Assembly (NCBI RefSeq): GCF_001591585.1 | Contig: NZ_BCVE01000014.1 | Span: 43,821-107,820 of the forward strand | Direction: 5' to 3' | Length of the DNA: 64,000 nucleotides | Source: Niallia circulans NBRC 13626 | GTDB taxonomy: Bacteria > Bacillota > Bacilli > Bacillales > Cytobacillaceae | In this document: positions 52,692 through 61,910 of the stretch, one piece after another | How the letters are laid out: every line of letters begins with the position of its first letter | Numbering within the stretch: position 1 is the first letter of the stretch | The notes under the pieces: model-generated | Told to the model about the DNA's origin: nothing | Database searches by the model: none | Seen by the model: only the letters and a program-made list of their open reading frames with translations | Position numbers and translations under genes: made by a program

Positions 52692-53858
52692 GTGTGGATT
52701 TTGAATCAAGAAGATACCTTTTATCGAGATACATGGGTGGAAATTGATCTTGATGCTATTGCATATAATGTTGGTGAATTAAGAAAAAAATTACATCCAG
52801 AAAATAAGTTAATAGCAGTAGTAAAGGCAAATGGATATGGGCATGGAGCTCTGCAAATTGCCAGAACTGCTTTACGGTCTGGTGCGAATTACTTGGCTGT
52901 AGCATTTTTAGACGAAGCAATCAGTTTAAGAAAGCAAGGAATAACAGCACCGATTCTTGTACTTGGTGCAAGTAGACCGAGAGATGTCATGACAGCGATA
53001 AAATATAAAATAACTTTAACTGTTTATTATAAAGAATGGTTAGAAGAAGCTGTCCAATTTTTAAATAAGGATGCTTCATTAACGATTCATTTAAAGTTAG
53101 ATACAGGTATGGGGAGAATTGGGTTTAGAAACGAGTTGGAAATTCAATCCGTAGAAGAATTGCTGGTAAAACACCCAAATATTGTAGTCGAGGGCATTTT
53201 TACTCATTTTGCGACAGCGGATGAAAAAAACTCTTCCTACTTTGAGAGCCAAATTCAACGCTTTAAGGAATTGCTCTCTTCTTTTACAAAACTGCCTGCA
53301 ATTATACATTGTAGTAATAGTGCTGCGAGTCTTTTGCATCCTGATTTACAATATAATGCTGTGCGTTTCGGTATTTCGATGTATGGATTAACACCTTCTC
53401 TTGAAATTGAACAAGATTTACCTTATCCATTACAAGAAGCCTTTTCCTTGCGGACAAAATTAGTCCAAGTGAAAAAATTAAACAAGGGCGATAAAGTAAG
53501 CTATGGAGCGACTTATGAGGCAAAAGAAGAGGAATGGATAGGGACTTTACCAATCGGTTATGCAGACGGATGGTTACGTAAACTGCAAGGTCAAGAGGTT
53601 CTCGCTGAAGGAATAAGAGCGCCGATTGTAGGGAGAATTTGCATGGATCAATGTATGATAAGGCTGCCGTTTTATTTAGAGCCAGGAACAGAAATAACGT
53701 TAATTGGGAAGCAAAGGGATGCTGAAATCTCTGTGAATGAAATTGCTGCTAAACTAGAGACGATTAATTATGAAGTCACATGTATGATTTCTACAAGAGT
53801 CCCGCGGATTTTTAAACAAAATGGAAATGTCACAGAAACAGTAAATTTCTTAATCTAG
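52692..53858 (+). CDS. alr: Alanine racemase
   Basis: 388 residues, fold type III PLP enzyme. The PLP Lys is in AVVKANGYGHG (Lys45), the second catalytic Tyr in VSYGATYEAKEEEW, and GRICMDQCMI is a family motif. It supplies D-Ala for Ddl. The GTG at 52692 has AAGGA close by; a TTG at 52701 is an alternative start. It is followed by the antitoxin gene as in B. subtilis. Confidence 0.95.
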   Translation: MWILNQEDTFYRDTWVEIDLDAIAYNVGELRKKLHPENKLIAVVKANGYGHGALQIARTALRSGANYLAVAFLDEAISLRKQGITAPILVLGASRPRDVMTAIKYKITLTVYYKEWLEEAVQFLNKDASLTIHLKLDTGMGRIGFRNELEIQSVEELLVKHPNIVVEGIFTHFATADEKNSSYFESQIQRFKELLSSFTKLPAIIHCSNSAASLLHPDLQYNAVRFGISMYGLTPSLEIEQDLPYPLQEAFSLRTKLVQVKKLNKGDKVSYGATYEAKEEEWIGTLPIGYADGWLRKLQGQEVLAEGIRAPIVGRICMDQCMIRLPFYLEPGTEITLIGKQRDAEISVNEIAAKLETINYEVTCMISTRVPRIFKQNGNVTETVNFLI

Positions 53859-54113
53859 AGGAAGACAAAGCAATGGTGGTTTCGGAATCTTGCTGCCAAA
53901 TGAATATTTTAAACTCAAGATCAAATAAAAGTAATGGATAAGGAAATGACTGAATACATTAATTATGGTCATAGATACCATTTGAAGATCTATTTATATG
54001 AAAAATATGGAAGAACAGCTATTATTTTTGTGAATAATTTTCGTTTTTCTATTCTTTCATGCATAAAAGGGATAATTTTTGGCGGATAATACAGTAGAAT
54101 TGCTGAATGGACT

Positions 54114-54141
54114 TTGCAGAAACACTTATTAGTGGTATGAT
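54114..54141 (+). promoter_or_regulatory. Sigma-A promoter of ndoAI-ndoA
   Basis: TTGCAG (54114-54119), 16-base spacer, TATGAT (54136-54141). The rest of the 335-base gap after alr shows nothing I recognise. Confidence 0.65.
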
Positions 54142-54193
54142 TAAAAAAAGCAGAGCTAAAAATGGTGTGTAGTGATGGTGGAGGTGTATGTTT

Positions 54194-54475
54194 GTGTCTG
54201 AATCTAGCACAACGACAGAGATCATGATAAAATTACCAAAGCATTTGTTAACTGAATTGGACGGCTTCGTTAAGCAGGAAAATGTTAATCGTAGTGAATT
54301 TATTTATCAAGCAACGAAAATGTATCTTCGCGAACGGAAAAAGAGACATATCCGCGAATCGATGAGACGAGGATATATGGAAATGGCTAAATTAAATTTA
54401 TCCATTGCATCAGAAAGCTTTCTCGCAGAATACGAGGCAGAGCATACAGTAGAACGTCTTGTAAGCGGAGGGTAA
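54194..54475 (+). CDS. ndoAI: Antitoxin EndoAI (NdoAI, MazE-type)
   Basis: 93 residues, ribbon-helix-helix protein ([32 protein letters not shown]) with a C-terminal part [17 protein letters not shown]...ERLVSGG that binds and blocks the toxin. The GTG at 54194 (protein MSESS) is chosen because it matches B. subtilis and GGAGG is nine bases upstream; the ATG at 54188 is too near. Toxin gene follows four bases later. Confidence 0.94.
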   Translation: MSESSTTTEIMIKLPKHLLTELDGFVKQENVNRSEFIYQATKMYLRERKKRHIRESMRRGYMEMAKLNLSIASESFLAEYEAEHTVERLVSGG

Positions 54476-54479
54476 TCCT

Positions 54480-54830
54480 TTGATTGTCAAACGTGGTGAC
54501 GTTTATTTTGCAGACCTATCCCCAGTTGTTGGTTCAGAGCAAGGCGGCGTCCGTCCTGTACTTGTCATTCAAAACGACATCGGGAATCGGTTCAGTCCCA
54601 CAGTCATTATTGCAGCAATTACAGCTCAGATTCAAAAGGCTAAATTGCCGACTCATGTGGAAATTGATGCGAAGCGATATGGTTTTGAAAGAGATTCGGT
54701 AATTCTTTTAGAACAAATTCGTACGATAGATAAACAGAGGCTAACGGACAAAATTACTCATCTTGATGAGGAAATGATGGAAAAAGTCGATGAAGCTCTA
54801 CAAATTAGTTTAGGTCTCATTGAATTTTAA
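54480..54830 (+). CDS. ndoA: mRNA endoribonuclease toxin EndoA (NdoA, MazF)
   Basis: 116 residues, nearly identical to the B. subtilis toxin: [33 protein letters not shown], then [15 protein letters not shown] and [13 protein letters not shown]. It cuts mRNA at short U-containing sites (UACAU in B. subtilis). TTG start with GGAGGG upstream, same as in B. subtilis. A terminator follows. Confidence 0.96.
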   Translation: MIVKRGDVYFADLSPVVGSEQGGVRPVLVIQNDIGNRFSPTVIIAAITAQIQKAKLPTHVEIDAKRYGFERDSVILLEQIRTIDKQRLTDKITHLDEEMMEKVDEALQISLGLIEF

Positions 54831-54837
54831 GTATAAT

Positions 54838-54860
54838 GCGCTCATTGAAGCGCTTTTTTT
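54838..54860 (+). terminator. Rho-independent terminator after ndoA
   Basis: GCGCT, loop CATTGA, AGCGC, then seven T residues. Confidence 0.85.
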
Positions 54861-54903
54861 AATAACCCTAACTGCAACCTTTTTGTATGTAAAAAAGCTC
54901 GTA

Positions 54904-54958
54904 TGTCAAACTAGAAAGAACCTCCTTATTTAGTAAGGAGGTTCTTTCTAGTTTGACA
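54904..54958 (+). repeat. Perfect 25-bp inverted repeat enclosing a Shine-Dalgarno sequence
   Basis: Arms 54904-54928 and 54934-54958 are perfectly complementary around TTTAG. The top of the stem is CCTCCTTA/TAAGGAGG, so an ideal ribosome binding site is buried in it. No T run follows. A 69-codon frame begins with TTG at 54953, but has no recognisable relatives and ends inside the next promoter, so I do not call it a gene. The stem stands where rsbR would be expected. Confidence 0.9.
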
Positions 54959-55133
54959 GGAAATAGTGAAGCATTATTTTTACTAAATAACAAAAAAATT
55001 TCTATAATAGGTTTGAAGGATAAGGAAAATGGGAATATAGAAAAGTCATCACCTATCTTTAGTAGAAAGATGAATAAATTTTCAAGTGGAGAATATGCCC
55101 AAAAGTACCACTTGTTTTTCAATATACCCATTT

Positions 55134-55163
55134 TTGAAAATAAAAAGTCTCTGTTAATATGAT
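55134..55163 (+). promoter_or_regulatory. Sigma-A promoter of the rsb operon
   Basis: TTGAAA (55134-55139), 18-base spacer, TATGAT (55158-55163), about 190 bases before rsbS. An ATCCC/GGGAT hairpin lies in the leader near 55298-55315. Confidence 0.55.
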
Positions 55164-55358
55164 AAAATGAAGGAAGTAACTCAGGAAAATATGGAGCAAT
55201 CAAATTGGTGATTATGGATGGATTTTTTTATAATCTTTAGGTTTACCAAGTGAAGCTTCTTGCATTTATTTTAGATTTTCTTCCATCTAAATAGAGGATC
55301 CCTAACGCGGGATGGATAAGTGTGTAAAAAATATTAAAAGAAAGTTGGTTGGTTTTGG

Positions 55359-55724
55359 GTGAATAGAGTAAGAATACCAATATTAAAACTTTATGACTAC
55401 TTACTAGTATCCATTCAATGGGAATTAGATGACCAAACAGCCCTTCAGTTTCAAGAGGATTTATTAAATAAAATCCATGAAACCAGTGCGAACGGGGTAG
55501 TTATTGATTTAACTTCTATTGATTTTATAGACTCATTTATTGCAAAAGTATTAGGTGATGTTATCGGTATGTCGAAGCTAATGGGGGCTAAGGTGGTACT
55601 GACAGGGATTCAGCCTGCTGTTGCCATCACCTTAGTAGAGCTAGGTATCAGTTTAAACGATGTTTTAACTGCCTTAGATCTAGAAAAAGGTTTGGAGAAA
55701 TTACAACAGGAATTGGAGGACTGA
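55359..55724 (+). CDS. rsbS: Stressosome scaffold RsbS
   Basis: 121 residues, single STAS domain, very close to B. subtilis RsbS ([25 protein letters not shown]). The phosphorylated Ser is kept in DFIDSFIAK (Ser59). RsbS forms the stressosome core with RsbR proteins and holds RsbT until stress. GTG start without a clear ribosome binding site. The usual upstream neighbour rsbR is missing here. Confidence 0.95.
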   Translation: MNRVRIPILKLYDYLLVSIQWELDDQTALQFQEDLLNKIHETSANGVVIDLTSIDFIDSFIAKVLGDVIGMSKLMGAKVVLTGIQPAVAITLVELGISLNDVLTALDLEKGLEKLQQELED

Positions 55725-55727
55725 CCT

Positions 55728-56129
55728 ATGGGAGACCAATCCTGTGTAAAAATCATAAATGAATGGGATATCGTTGCCGCTCGGCAATTAGGCAGAAACC
55801 TCGCCAAAGAGCTCGGCTTCGGTACCGTTGATCAAGCCCGTATAACTACAGCAATTAGTGAATTAGCAAGAAATATATATTTATATGCTGGTCAAGGACA
55901 GATTTGTATAGAAAAGCTTTTTGATAATGGGAAAGCTGGTTTAAAACTAATTGCGATGGATAGTGGTCCTGGAATTAAGGATATTAGACAAGTGATGCAA
56001 GATGGTTTTTCTACTTCTGGCGGGTTAGGAGCCGGATTGCCAGGTGTGAAACGTTTGATGGATGAGTTTGATATTAAAACCTCTATTGGCGATGGAACAG
56101 AAATCCAGGCGGTGAAGTGGCTAAGATAG
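55728..56129 (+). CDS. rsbT: Serine kinase RsbT
   Basis: 133 residues, GHKL-type ATPase: EWDIVAARQLGRNLAKELGFGTVDQARITTAISELARN (N-box), AMDSGPGI and GGLGAGLPGVKRLMDEF. It phosphorylates RsbS and RsbR, then activates the RsbU phosphatase. GGAGG nine bases before ATG. Confidence 0.95.
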   Translation: MGDQSCVKIINEWDIVAARQLGRNLAKELGFGTVDQARITTAISELARNIYLYAGQGQICIEKLFDNGKAGLKLIAMDSGPGIKDIRQVMQDGFSTSGGLGAGLPGVKRLMDEFDIKTSIGDGTEIQAVKWLR

Positions 56130-56140
56130 GGGGGGAGATA

Positions 56141-57151
56141 ATGGATTTCCGAGAAATGATGGAATCTAAATATCGAGATCTTCTTGTGAACTATATAAAA
56201 GATGAATCTGAACAAGCTCTTTATCAAGGGCAAAAGTTTAGTAGGAAATCAATTGAACAAAAAATATCACCAGAAGACATAATCAGTTTACATAAATCTA
56301 TTCTGATGGATTTATATCCAGATATACCTGGATATGTAACAAAATCCTTCGATATACTTCTAGAGGTTATGATAGGCTATGGATTTGCTTATAGAGAACA
56401 TCAAAGCTTGCGTCATGTTCAGCAAGAGTTAAGAAGCGAAATGGAAATAGCAGCAAATGTACAGCAAACACTATTAAGCACAGATATTCCAAAGGTCGAT
56501 GGATTAGATATTGGGGCAATAAGTGTACCGGCTAAAATGATGAATGGCGATTATTATCACTTTGTTCATGATGATGATCAGATTATTAACATTGCCATTG
56601 CAGATGTGATAGGGAAGGGTATTCCTGCTGCTATGTGCATGTCGATGATTAAGTATGCGATGGACAGTCTTCCGGAAAATAGGAATAAACCAAGCAATGT
56701 TCTAGAAAATTTAAATAGGGTTGTAGAACAAAATGTAGATCCTAGTATGTTTATTACCATGTTTTACGGAGCATATGATGTGCTATCACATGTATTTCAT
56801 TATGCGTCAGCTGGTCATGAGCCTGGCTTATATTATCAAGCGGAAACGAAACAGTTTAGTGAGCTGAAGACTAAGGGATTGCTGCTGGGTGTTGATAAAA
56901 GAACGAAATATCAGCAGTTTGAAAAGCAAATTTATCCAGGAGATATGATTGTTTTAATGTCAGATGGAGTAACCGAGTGTAGAACAAAGGAAGGCTTTAT
57001 TGAAAAAGAAACGCTTCTTGGATACATAAGGAAACATATGCATTTAGATGCACAGAATATTGTAGAAAATGTCTTTAAGGAATTAGAAAAAATTCAAGAT
57101 TTTCAATTACGTGATGATTTTACTTTAATTATTTTTAAAAGAGAAGTTTAA
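56141..57151 (+). CDS. rsbU: Phosphoserine phosphatase RsbU
   Basis: 336 residues. N-terminal RsbT-binding helices (1-84, MDFREMMESKYRDLLVNYI), linker LRSEMEIAANVQQTLL, and a PP2C domain with NGDYYHF, GKGIPAAMCMSMIKYA, MSDGVTE and RDDFTLI. It dephosphorylates RsbV to release sigma-B. ATG 56141 behind GGGGGGAG. Its stop codon lies within the -35 hexamer of the internal sigma-B promoter. Confidence 0.95.
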   Translation: MDFREMMESKYRDLLVNYIKDESEQALYQGQKFSRKSIEQKISPEDIISLHKSILMDLYPDIPGYVTKSFDILLEVMIGYGFAYREHQSLRHVQQELRSEMEIAANVQQTLLSTDIPKVDGLDIGAISVPAKMMNGDYYHFVHDDDQIINIAIADVIGKGIPAAMCMSMIKYAMDSLPENRNKPSNVLENLNRVVEQNVDPSMFITMFYGAYDVLSHVFHYASAGHEPGLYYQAETKQFSELKTKGLLLGVDKRTKYQQFEKQIYPGDMIVLMSDGVTECRTKEGFIEKETLLGYIRKHMHLDAQNIVENVFKELEKIQDFQLRDDFTLIIFKREV

Positions 57152-57171
57152 TGGTACCTCCAATAGGGTAT
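57146..57171 (+). promoter_or_regulatory. Sigma-B promoter upstream of rsbV
   Basis: GTTTAA (57146-57151), 14-base spacer, GGGTAT (57166-57171): both hexamers are consensus. Position matches the autoregulatory sigma-B promoter of B. subtilis, driving rsbV-rsbW-sigB-rsbX. Confidence 0.92.
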
Positions 57172-57206
57172 AAGACAATATCGTAATAATGTGAAGGTGG
57201 GTCGGG

Positions 57207-57539
57207 ATGAATATCATAATAGATGTAAAAGAAAAAGAATTGGATGTAGAAGTTAAGGTTTCTGGTGAAATTGATGCGTATACTGCTCCGAAATTAAGGG
57301 AGCGGATTTATTCCTTCTCTGAGAAAAAAGGAATAAAAATGATAATAGATTTATCCGATGTAAATTATATGGATAGTACTGGTTTAGGTGTATTTGTAGG
57401 CATATTTAAGAATGTTCGAGCGAATAATGGTGAATTTAAGTTAGTAGGTCTATCAAGCCGCTTAATCAGATTGTTTGAAATAACCGGATTAGCAGACATT
57501 ATAGACATAAATAGCAAGATAGAAGGTGGAATACAATGA
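57207..57539 (+). CDS. rsbV: Anti-anti-sigma factor RsbV
   Basis: 110 residues, STAS domain; VSGEIDAYTAPKLRERI and YMDSTGLGVFVG with the phosphorylated Ser57. Unphosphorylated RsbV binds RsbW and frees sigma-B. GGTGGG before ATG; overlaps rsbW by four bases. Confidence 0.95.
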   Translation: MNIIIDVKEKELDVEVKVSGEIDAYTAPKLRERIYSFSEKKGIKMIIDLSDVNYMDSTGLGVFVGIFKNVRANNGEFKLVGLSSRLIRLFEITGLADIIDINSKIEGGIQ

Positions 57540-58006
57540 GTCATTTTGAGTACATCGAAATGAAAATTCCTTCTAAACCAGAGTATGTTGGGATAATTCG
57601 CTTAACGTTGTCTGGGATTGCAAGCAGAATGGGCTTTAGCTACGATGAAATTGAAGACTTAAAGATAGCAACAAGTGAAGCCTGTACAAATGCTGTGCAA
57701 CATGCGTATAAAAATAAAGACGCAGGAGAAGTTTTAGTTGGATTTCGATTATATAATGATCGATTAGAAGTCATTGTAGCCGATAATGGGAAAAGCTTTG
57801 ACTTTCATTCCACTACAAAGGATCTGGGTCCGTATGAGCAGGATGAGTCGGTGGAATTTCTTCGTGAAGGAGGACTTGGCCTATACTTGATCGAAACATT
57901 AATGGATGAAGTCAAGATTCACCATAATAACGGGGTAACTGTTTTCATGACAAAATACCTCGAAGGAGAGCAGGTGGAGAGGGATGCAGAAACAATCTCA
58001 ACCTAA
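57536..58006 (+). CDS. rsbW: Anti-sigma factor and kinase RsbW
   Basis: 156 residues, GHKL fold: N-box IATSEACTNAVQHAY, DNGKSFDF, GGLGLYLIETLMDEV. It holds sigma-B inactive and phosphorylates RsbV. Overlaps both rsbV (4 bases) and sigB (23 bases), as in other Bacillus. Confidence 0.95.
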   Translation: MSHFEYIEMKIPSKPEYVGIIRLTLSGIASRMGFSYDEIEDLKIATSEACTNAVQHAYKNKDAGEVLVGFRLYNDRLEVIVADNGKSFDFHSTTKDLGPYEQDESVEFLREGGLGLYLIETLMDEVKIHHNNGVTVFMTKYLEGEQVERDAETIST

Positions 58007-58781
58007 TCGCCATTTATCAAAAGAAGAAGTAAATGCTTTAATTAAAGACTTTCAAAGTACACAAAATGAGAAGGCGCAAGAAGCGCTTGTTATAAACTAT
58101 CGCGATTTAGTAGAAATGCTGGCACGAAAGTATTCTAAAGGTAAAATGTTTCATGAGGATATCACACAGGTTGGAATCATTGGATTAATAGGGGCTATTC
58201 ATCGCTATGATGAAAGCTTCGGAAAAAGTTTTGAAGCCTTTGCGGTTCCAACCATAATTGGAGAAATTAAACGGTTTTTAAGAGATAAAACTTGGAGTGT
58301 TCATGTACCCAGAAGAATAAAAGAGCTTGGTCCTAAAATAAAGAAGACGGTTGAGCAGCTTACTACCGATTTACAGCGTTCTCCAAAGGTGGATGAAATC
58401 GCCGATTATTTAGATGTATCTGAAGAAGAAGTGCTAGAAGCAATGGAAATGGGAAGAAGTTATCAAGCATTGTCTGTTGATCATTCGATTGAAGCAGATT
58501 CGGAAGGTGGAACTGTTACACTTCTAGATATTGTCGGAGATGTAGATCAAGGCTTTGAAAAAGTAAATCAAAAGTTAGTGCTGGAAAAAGTACTCCATGT
58601 ACTAACAGAGAGAGAGAAGAGTATTATTCAATATACATACTTGGATAATCTTAGTCAGAAGGAAGCTGGAGAGAAGCTGGGGATTTCTCAGATGCATGTT
58701 TCTAGGCTTCAGAGAAGAGCAATCAAAAAGCTGCAAGAAGCAATTCAGGCGGAGACCAGTAATTCGGAGTTTATCTTATGA
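57984..58781 (+). CDS. sigB: General stress sigma factor SigB
   Basis: 265 residues, SigB/SigF/SigG subfamily. Region 2 (LARKYSKGKMFHEDITQVGIIGLIGAIHRYDE), region 3 (VHVPRRIKELGPKIKK) and region 4 helix-turn-helix (NLSQKEAGEKLGISQMHVSRLQRRAIKKL). It directs RNA polymerase to GTTTAA-GGGTAT promoters, two of which occur in this window. AGGTGGAGAGGG before ATG. Confidence 0.97.
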   Translation: MQKQSQPNRHLSKEEVNALIKDFQSTQNEKAQEALVINYRDLVEMLARKYSKGKMFHEDITQVGIIGLIGAIHRYDESFGKSFEAFAVPTIIGEIKRFLRDKTWSVHVPRRIKELGPKIKKTVEQLTTDLQRSPKVDEIADYLDVSEEEVLEAMEMGRSYQALSVDHSIEADSEGGTVTLLDIVGDVDQGFEKVNQKLVLEKVLHVLTEREKSIIQYTYLDNLSQKEAGEKLGISQMHVSRLQRRAIKKLQEAIQAETSNSEFIL

Positions 58782-59374
58782 ATGAGTTGAAAGACAATAA
58801 TGTTCATGTGCTTTCCTATCAGACTAGCAAGAAAGGGAAAACCCTTTGTGGAGATAGTTTCTTTTATACATCAACGGATGAATACTTTGTTTGTGTATTA
58901 GCAGATGGACTTGGCAGCGGCGAATATGCAAACGAAGCATCCGTTGCAGTTACGGAGATAATTAAAGAAAACCATGGGAAGTCTGTAGATGAATTAATGG
59001 AACTATCGAATAATGTTCTAGTCAAGAAAAGAGGAGCTGCTGTTTGTGTTTTTAAAATAAACTATGCTTCTAAGACAATTGTTTACAGTTGTGTAGGCAA
59101 CATACGATTCTTTCTTTATTCTCCTTCAGGTAAACTGACATATCCACTCCCAGTAACGGGGTATTTATCAGGAAGGCCTCAACATTATCATACACAACGT
59201 TTTACTTTTGAAAATCATGCTAAATTTCTTGTTTTTTCCGATGGATTTAATATTCAAGGAATTAAAAATTTGCTAAGAGGATATTTGCCTATTAGGTCCA
59301 TAGCAGATGATATTATTGGGAAATATAATAATTCTAACGATGATTCTACTTTTATACTAGGAAGCTTACTTTGA
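58778..59374 (+). CDS. rsbX: Feedback phosphatase RsbX
   Basis: 198 residues, small PP2C phosphatase: ADGLGSGEYANEAS, SCVGNIRFFLY, VFSDGFNIQ and NDDSTFILG. It dephosphorylates RsbS/RsbR to reset the stressosome. Overlaps sigB by four bases; the terminator follows at the stop. Confidence 0.93.
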   Translation: MNELKDNNVHVLSYQTSKKGKTLCGDSFFYTSTDEYFVCVLADGLGSGEYANEASVAVTEIIKENHGKSVDELMELSNNVLVKKRGAAVCVFKINYASKTIVYSCVGNIRFFLYSPSGKLTYPLPVTGYLSGRPQHYHTQRFTFENHAKFLVFSDGFNIQGIKNLLRGYLPIRSIADDIIGKYNNSNDDSTFILGSLL

Positions 59375-59391
59375 AAAGTAAGCTTTTTTTT
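59362..59391 (+). terminator. Rho-independent terminator of the sigB operon
   Basis: AAGCTTACTT (59362-59371) and AAGTAAGCTT (59376-59385) around the rsbX stop codon, followed by a T run. Confidence 0.9.
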
Positions 59392-59623
59392 GTTCAAAAT
59401 GAAAGTTCATTCATTTAGCCGTATCCTTTGCTTCGATAGTGAAACCTATAAGCTAGTAAAATAGAAAGAGAAAGGAAGGGATGGAATTTCCTTTATGTTG
59501 ATAATATGTTTTCCAAGAACCTTTTGATAAAATAGAGATAGATCAAAATAAAAGGTATTACTTCCAAGTATAAAAATAATGGAATAATAATTTACGTGAT
59601 GTTCGACGGATCTAGAAAGGATA

Positions 59624-61822
59624 GTGAGTGTTATGGAGAAGGCTTTGGAACAGGAAAAAGGACAGAACTATTTAGCGATTATAGCAAAAGAACAGAGTGT
59701 ATCAATTAAACAAGTGAAAAGCGTTATTACATTAATAGAAGATGGAAATACGGTTCCTTTTATTGCTAGATATAGAAAGGAACAAACAGGGGCACTAGAT
59801 GAGGTGCAAATAAAAGATATCATTGATCGGTATACATATATTCAAAACTTAGCACAACGAAAAGAAGAAGTTATTCGTTTAATTGAGGAACAGGGGAAGC
59901 TCACAGAAGAGCTGCATAACAACATTATAAAGGCAATTAAGCTACAAGAAGTAGAAGATTTATATCGTCCGTATAAACAAAAGCGTCGAACAAAAGCAAC
60001 CATTGCAAAAGAAAAAGGGCTGGAGCCTTTTGCAGAATGGTTAATTAGTAAAGAAAAGAAAAATTCTTTAGAAGAAGAAGCAAATAAATACATCTCGGAG
60101 GAAAAAGAAGTCTTATCCATTGAGGATGCAATTAATGGAGCGAAAGATATATTGGCAGAACAGATATCAGATGATGCAGAGAGCAGAAAATGGATAAGAA
60201 ATAAGACAATGCTTACTGGGAAAATTCAGTCTAGCGCTAAAAAGGTAGAGAAGGACGAAAAAAATATTTATGAAATGTATTATGAATATGAAGAACCAGT
60301 AAATAAAATTGTCCCTCATCGAACTTTAGCTTTAAATAGAGGTGAAAAAGAAGATGTTTTAAAAGTAGCCATCGTTGCTCCGATAGAAGTAATTACTGAA
60401 TACTTGGAGAAAAAGTGGTTAACAAATGCCCAATCCCCTGAAGGATTAATCATAAAAGAAGCTATTGATGATGGCTATAAACGTCTTATTCAGCCATCCA
60501 TCGAAAGGGAAATAAGAAATGAGTTAACTGAGAAAGCGGAAGAACAGGCAATACACATTTTCTCAGAGAATCTTCGCAATCTATTATTACAGCCACCTCT
60601 AAAGGGGAAAATGGTTCTTGGAGTGGATCCAGCATATCGGACAGGCTGTAAGTTAGCGGTAGTAGATGAAACAGGAAAAGTATTAGAAATAGGGGTTATC
60701 TATCCTCATCCGCCTGTATCTAAAGCAGCAGAAGCAAAAGCAAAGTTCCAAGAAATCCTAGATCGATATGATATTGAAATGGTTGCAGTAGGTAATGGTA
60801 CTGCTTCAAGAGAAACGGAACAATTTGTAGCAGATATGCTAAAAAAGCAAAATAAAGAAATCTATTATTTAATAGTGAATGAAGCGGGAGCGAGTGTATA
60901 TTCTGCTTCAGAAATTGCAAGAGAAGAGTTCCCGGATTTCCAAGTAGAAGAAAGAAGTGCTGTATCGATAGCGAGAAGACTGCAAGATCCGCTTGCTGAA
61001 TTGGTTAAAATTGATCCAAAATCCGTTGGAGTTGGTCAATATCAACATGATGTATCTCAAAAAAAATTAGCAGAATCATTGCACTTTGTAGTAGAAACAG
61101 CAGTTAACCAAGTTGGGGTTAATGTAAATACAGCATCTCCTTCTTTGTTACAATATGTTGCGGGTCTTTCCAAAGCGGTTGCTAATAATATCGTAAAGAA
61201 ACGAGAAGAAGAAGGGAAATTCATAAGTCGAAAACAATTAAAGAAGATACCGCGCTTAGGTGCAAAAACATATGAACAGGCAATTGGGTTCCTACGTGTA
61301 TTGGATGGAGAGGAGCCTTTAGATAGAACGGGCATACATCCAGAGCATTACGATGAAGTAAAAAAACTCTTATCTACATTAGGATTTAAAACAAAAGATA
61401 TCGGTACTACAGCTTTAAGGGAAGCATTAACAAAGGTTAATCTGAAGGAAAGTGCACAGGAACTTAATATAGGGGAATTAACGCTAAAGGATATTATTGA
61501 GGCATTAGTTCGTCCATCCCGAGATCCACGTGACGATTTAGCTGCACCATTATTAAGAAAAGATGTATTGAAACTAGAGGATCTGCAAACGGGCATGGAA
61601 CTACAAGGAACGGTGCGAAATGTAGTTGATTTTGGGGCGTTTATAGATATTGGTGTAAAGCAAGATGGCTTGGTCCATATTTCGAAGCTAAGCAATAAGT
61701 TTGTTAAGCATCCCCTTGATATAGTAGGTGTGGGAGATGTTGTTACTGTTTGGGTAGACAGCGTCGACCATAACAAAGGAAGAGTTGCACTAACGATGCT
61801 AAATCCAAAAGAAGAAAAATAG
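59624..61822 (+). CDS. tex: Tex-family RNA-binding protein (YdcI)
   Basis: 732 residues. Domains in order: N-terminal helical region (GNTVPFIARYRKEQTGALDEVQI), YqgF-like domain (GVDPAYRTGCKLAVVDETGKV), helix-hairpin-helix units (near 505-560) and a C-terminal S1 domain (GMELQGTVRNVVDFGAFIDIGVKQDGLVHIS). Tex is a nucleic-acid-binding factor linked to transcription. GTG 59624 and ATG 59633 are both possible starts; AAAGGA is nearer the GTG. Confidence 0.94.
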   Translation: MSVMEKALEQEKGQNYLAIIAKEQSVSIKQVKSVITLIEDGNTVPFIARYRKEQTGALDEVQIKDIIDRYTYIQNLAQRKEEVIRLIEEQGKLTEELHNNIIKAIKLQEVEDLYRPYKQKRRTKATIAKEKGLEPFAEWLISKEKKNSLEEEANKYISEEKEVLSIEDAINGAKDILAEQISDDAESRKWIRNKTMLTGKIQSSAKKVEKDEKNIYEMYYEYEEPVNKIVPHRTLALNRGEKEDVLKVAIVAPIEVITEYLEKKWLTNAQSPEGLIIKEAIDDGYKRLIQPSIEREIRNELTEKAEEQAIHIFSENLRNLLLQPPLKGKMVLGVDPAYRTGCKLAVVDETGKVLEIGVIYPHPPVSKAAEAKAKFQEILDRYDIEMVAVGNGTASRETEQFVADMLKKQNKEIYYLIVNEAGASVYSASEIAREEFPDFQVEERSAVSIARRLQDPLAELVKIDPKSVGVGQYQHDVSQKKLAESLHFVVETAVNQVGVNVNTASPSLLQYVAGLSKAVANNIVKKREEEGKFISRKQLKKIPRLGAKTYEQAIGFLRVLDGEEPLDRTGIHPEHYDEVKKLLSTLGFKTKDIGTTALREALTKVNLKESAQELNIGELTLKDIIEALVRPSRDPRDDLAAPLLRKDVLKLEDLQTGMELQGTVRNVVDFGAFIDIGVKQDGLVHISKLSNKFVKHPLDIVGVGDVVTVWVDSVDHNKGRVALTMLNPKEEK

Positions 61823-61835
61823 CAATAAAAAGAAG

Positions 61836-61863
61836 CCTGCGTTGATGGAAGAGATAACGCAGG
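61836..61863. terminator. Hairpin after tex, possible terminator
   Basis: CCTGCGTT (61836-61843) and AACGCAGG (61856-61863) form a perfect 8-bp stem. The T content downstream is modest; on the minus strand a T-rich stretch follows, so it could serve cmpA too. Confidence 0.55.
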
Positions 61864-61910
61864 TATTCTTAGTTTATAAAGAGAAAGTGAGTTCATTTTA
61901 TAATGAAAAG

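Noticed and set aside
54868..55203. 111-codon minus-strand frame and overlapping 69-codon plus-strand frame
   Set aside because: No family signature, AT-rich hydrophobic composition, overlap of the rsb promoter and of the 25-bp inverted repeat.
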